A DNA stretch of 13,387 nt from an uncultured Clostridia bacterium (GTDB lineage Bacteria > Bacillota > Clostridia > Christensenellales > CAG-917), in NCBI GenBank assembly GCA_947589635.1, contig CANQCC010000028.1, positions 1-13,387 of the forward strand, read 5' to 3'. Every line of letters starts with the position of its first letter. Position 1 is the stretch's first letter. Shown in pieces: positions 12,924 to 13,387 of the stretch. The position numbers were made by a program, and so were the translations under genes. The notes beneath the pieces are model-generated. The model was not told the DNA's origin. It worked only from the letters and a program-made list of their open reading frames with translations, and did not search any database.

Positions 12924-13387
12924 TCAATTTTTGTTGAGCAGGGCAAAGTTTTTCTTATTGTTCTTGTAAAGCCGCTTGAAGACTTTGAAACCTCTGTCGT
13001 AGACGCGCTCTTTCAGCTCGAAGTTGGGGGAGAAGCTCTTCGAGGCGGGGATAAACTTTTTGACGTCCTCGAATGACGGGATTATGCCCAAGCCTATGCC
13101 CACGCAGGCCGCGGCGCCCACCGCGCCGATATTTTGCGGCTTTTCGACGGTCTCTATGACGTGCCCCGTGATGTCAGCAAGCACCTGGCAGGTGAAGTTT
13201 GATTGCGCGCCGCCTCCCACAAAGCGGATGGTGCCCGACGGCGTGACCTTTTTTGCGGACGCCTCAAGCATCCAGCGCTTGTGATAGCAGATGCCTTCCA
13301 GCACCGCGCGAATCAGTTGCCGCTTGCCCGTCTCTATGCCTATGTTGAAGAACATTCCCTTTGCGTAGGGGTCTTCAAACGGGCAGC
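12924..13387 (-). CDS. xylB: FGGY-family carbohydrate kinase, xylulokinase type, C-terminal fragment
   Basis: The frame continues to the window edge: codons before the internal ATG at 13355 read CPFEDPYAKG, matching the conserved DPxAKGxFF region of FGGY kinases, so the gene is cut by the window end. The visible C-terminal domain shows LIRAVLEGICYHKRWMLE, the nucleotide-binding signature VGGGAQSNFTCQVLADITGH, and NIGAVGAAACVGIGLG, in the order found in xylulokinases. These phosphorylate D-xylulose, or a related ketose or sugar acid, with ATP in the cytoplasm. The exact substrate cannot be decided from this fragment, and other FGGY sugar kinases remain possible. It converges on the lipoprotein gene and ends 23 bases before the shared terminator. 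Confidence 0.85.
   Translation of the reverse strand, partial: CPFEDPYAKGMFFNIGIETGKRQLIRAVLEGICYHKRWMLEASAKKVTPSGTIRFVGGGAQSNFTCQVLADITGHVIETVEKPQNIGAVGAAACVGIGLGIIPSFEDVKKFIPASKSFSPNFELKERVYDRGFKVFKRLYKNNKKNFALLNKN

Overview
The window is 13.4 kb from a moderately GC-rich bacterium, most likely an uncultured member of the Bacillota (Clostridia-like). Grounds for this are a MnmM (YtqB)-type tRNA methyltransferase, strong AGGAGG-type ribosome binding sites, a consensus sigma-A promoter, frequent AGG/AGA/ATA codons, and a neighbouring xylulokinase-type sugar kinase. This placement is an inference; no rRNA or other phylogenetic marker is present.

Region 1 (1-10615) is one long plus-strand operon of at least six genes. 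It enters from the left edge and ends at a clear intrinsic terminator (10571-10615). In order it holds: an unrecognised protein (partial); a 515-aa coiled-coil protein; a 629-aa protein with a C-terminal HExxH zinc-peptidase-like motif; a 1513-aa DUF4011-type SF1 helicase with a C-terminal fold resembling a Vsr/MTES_1575 nuclease but apparently lacking the catalytic residues; a 246-aa Met-rich all-helical protein with a flexible tail; and a 385-aa classic AAA+ ATPase of the Vps4/katanin/Cdc48 type with a helical N-terminal domain. Gaps between genes are 2, 9, 14 and 11 bp, except before the helicase. There a 200-bp gap holds an exact 95-bp tandem duplication whose units carry a diverged copy of the 3' end of the peptidase gene.

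Region 1 is the candidate novel system. DUF4011-helicase-Vsr proteins are known from antiphage work. A helical protein directly upstream of a classic AAA remodeller recalls ESCRT-III/Vps4 or other AAA-plus-substrate pairs. One reading is a multi-gene defence or conflict operon in which the helicase senses or processes nucleic acid, the AAA remodels a helical polymer or complex, and the HExxH protein is a proteolytic effector. This functional model is inference only.

Region 2 (10616-12900) is more ordinary. It holds mnmM with its own strong ribosome binding site, then a promoter-driven gene for a lipoprotein with an additional C-terminal membrane segment and a charged cytoplasmic tail, then a bidirectional terminator.

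Region 3 (12924-13387) is the C-terminal part of a minus-strand FGGY sugar kinase (xylulokinase type) running off the right edge and convergent with the lipoprotein gene.
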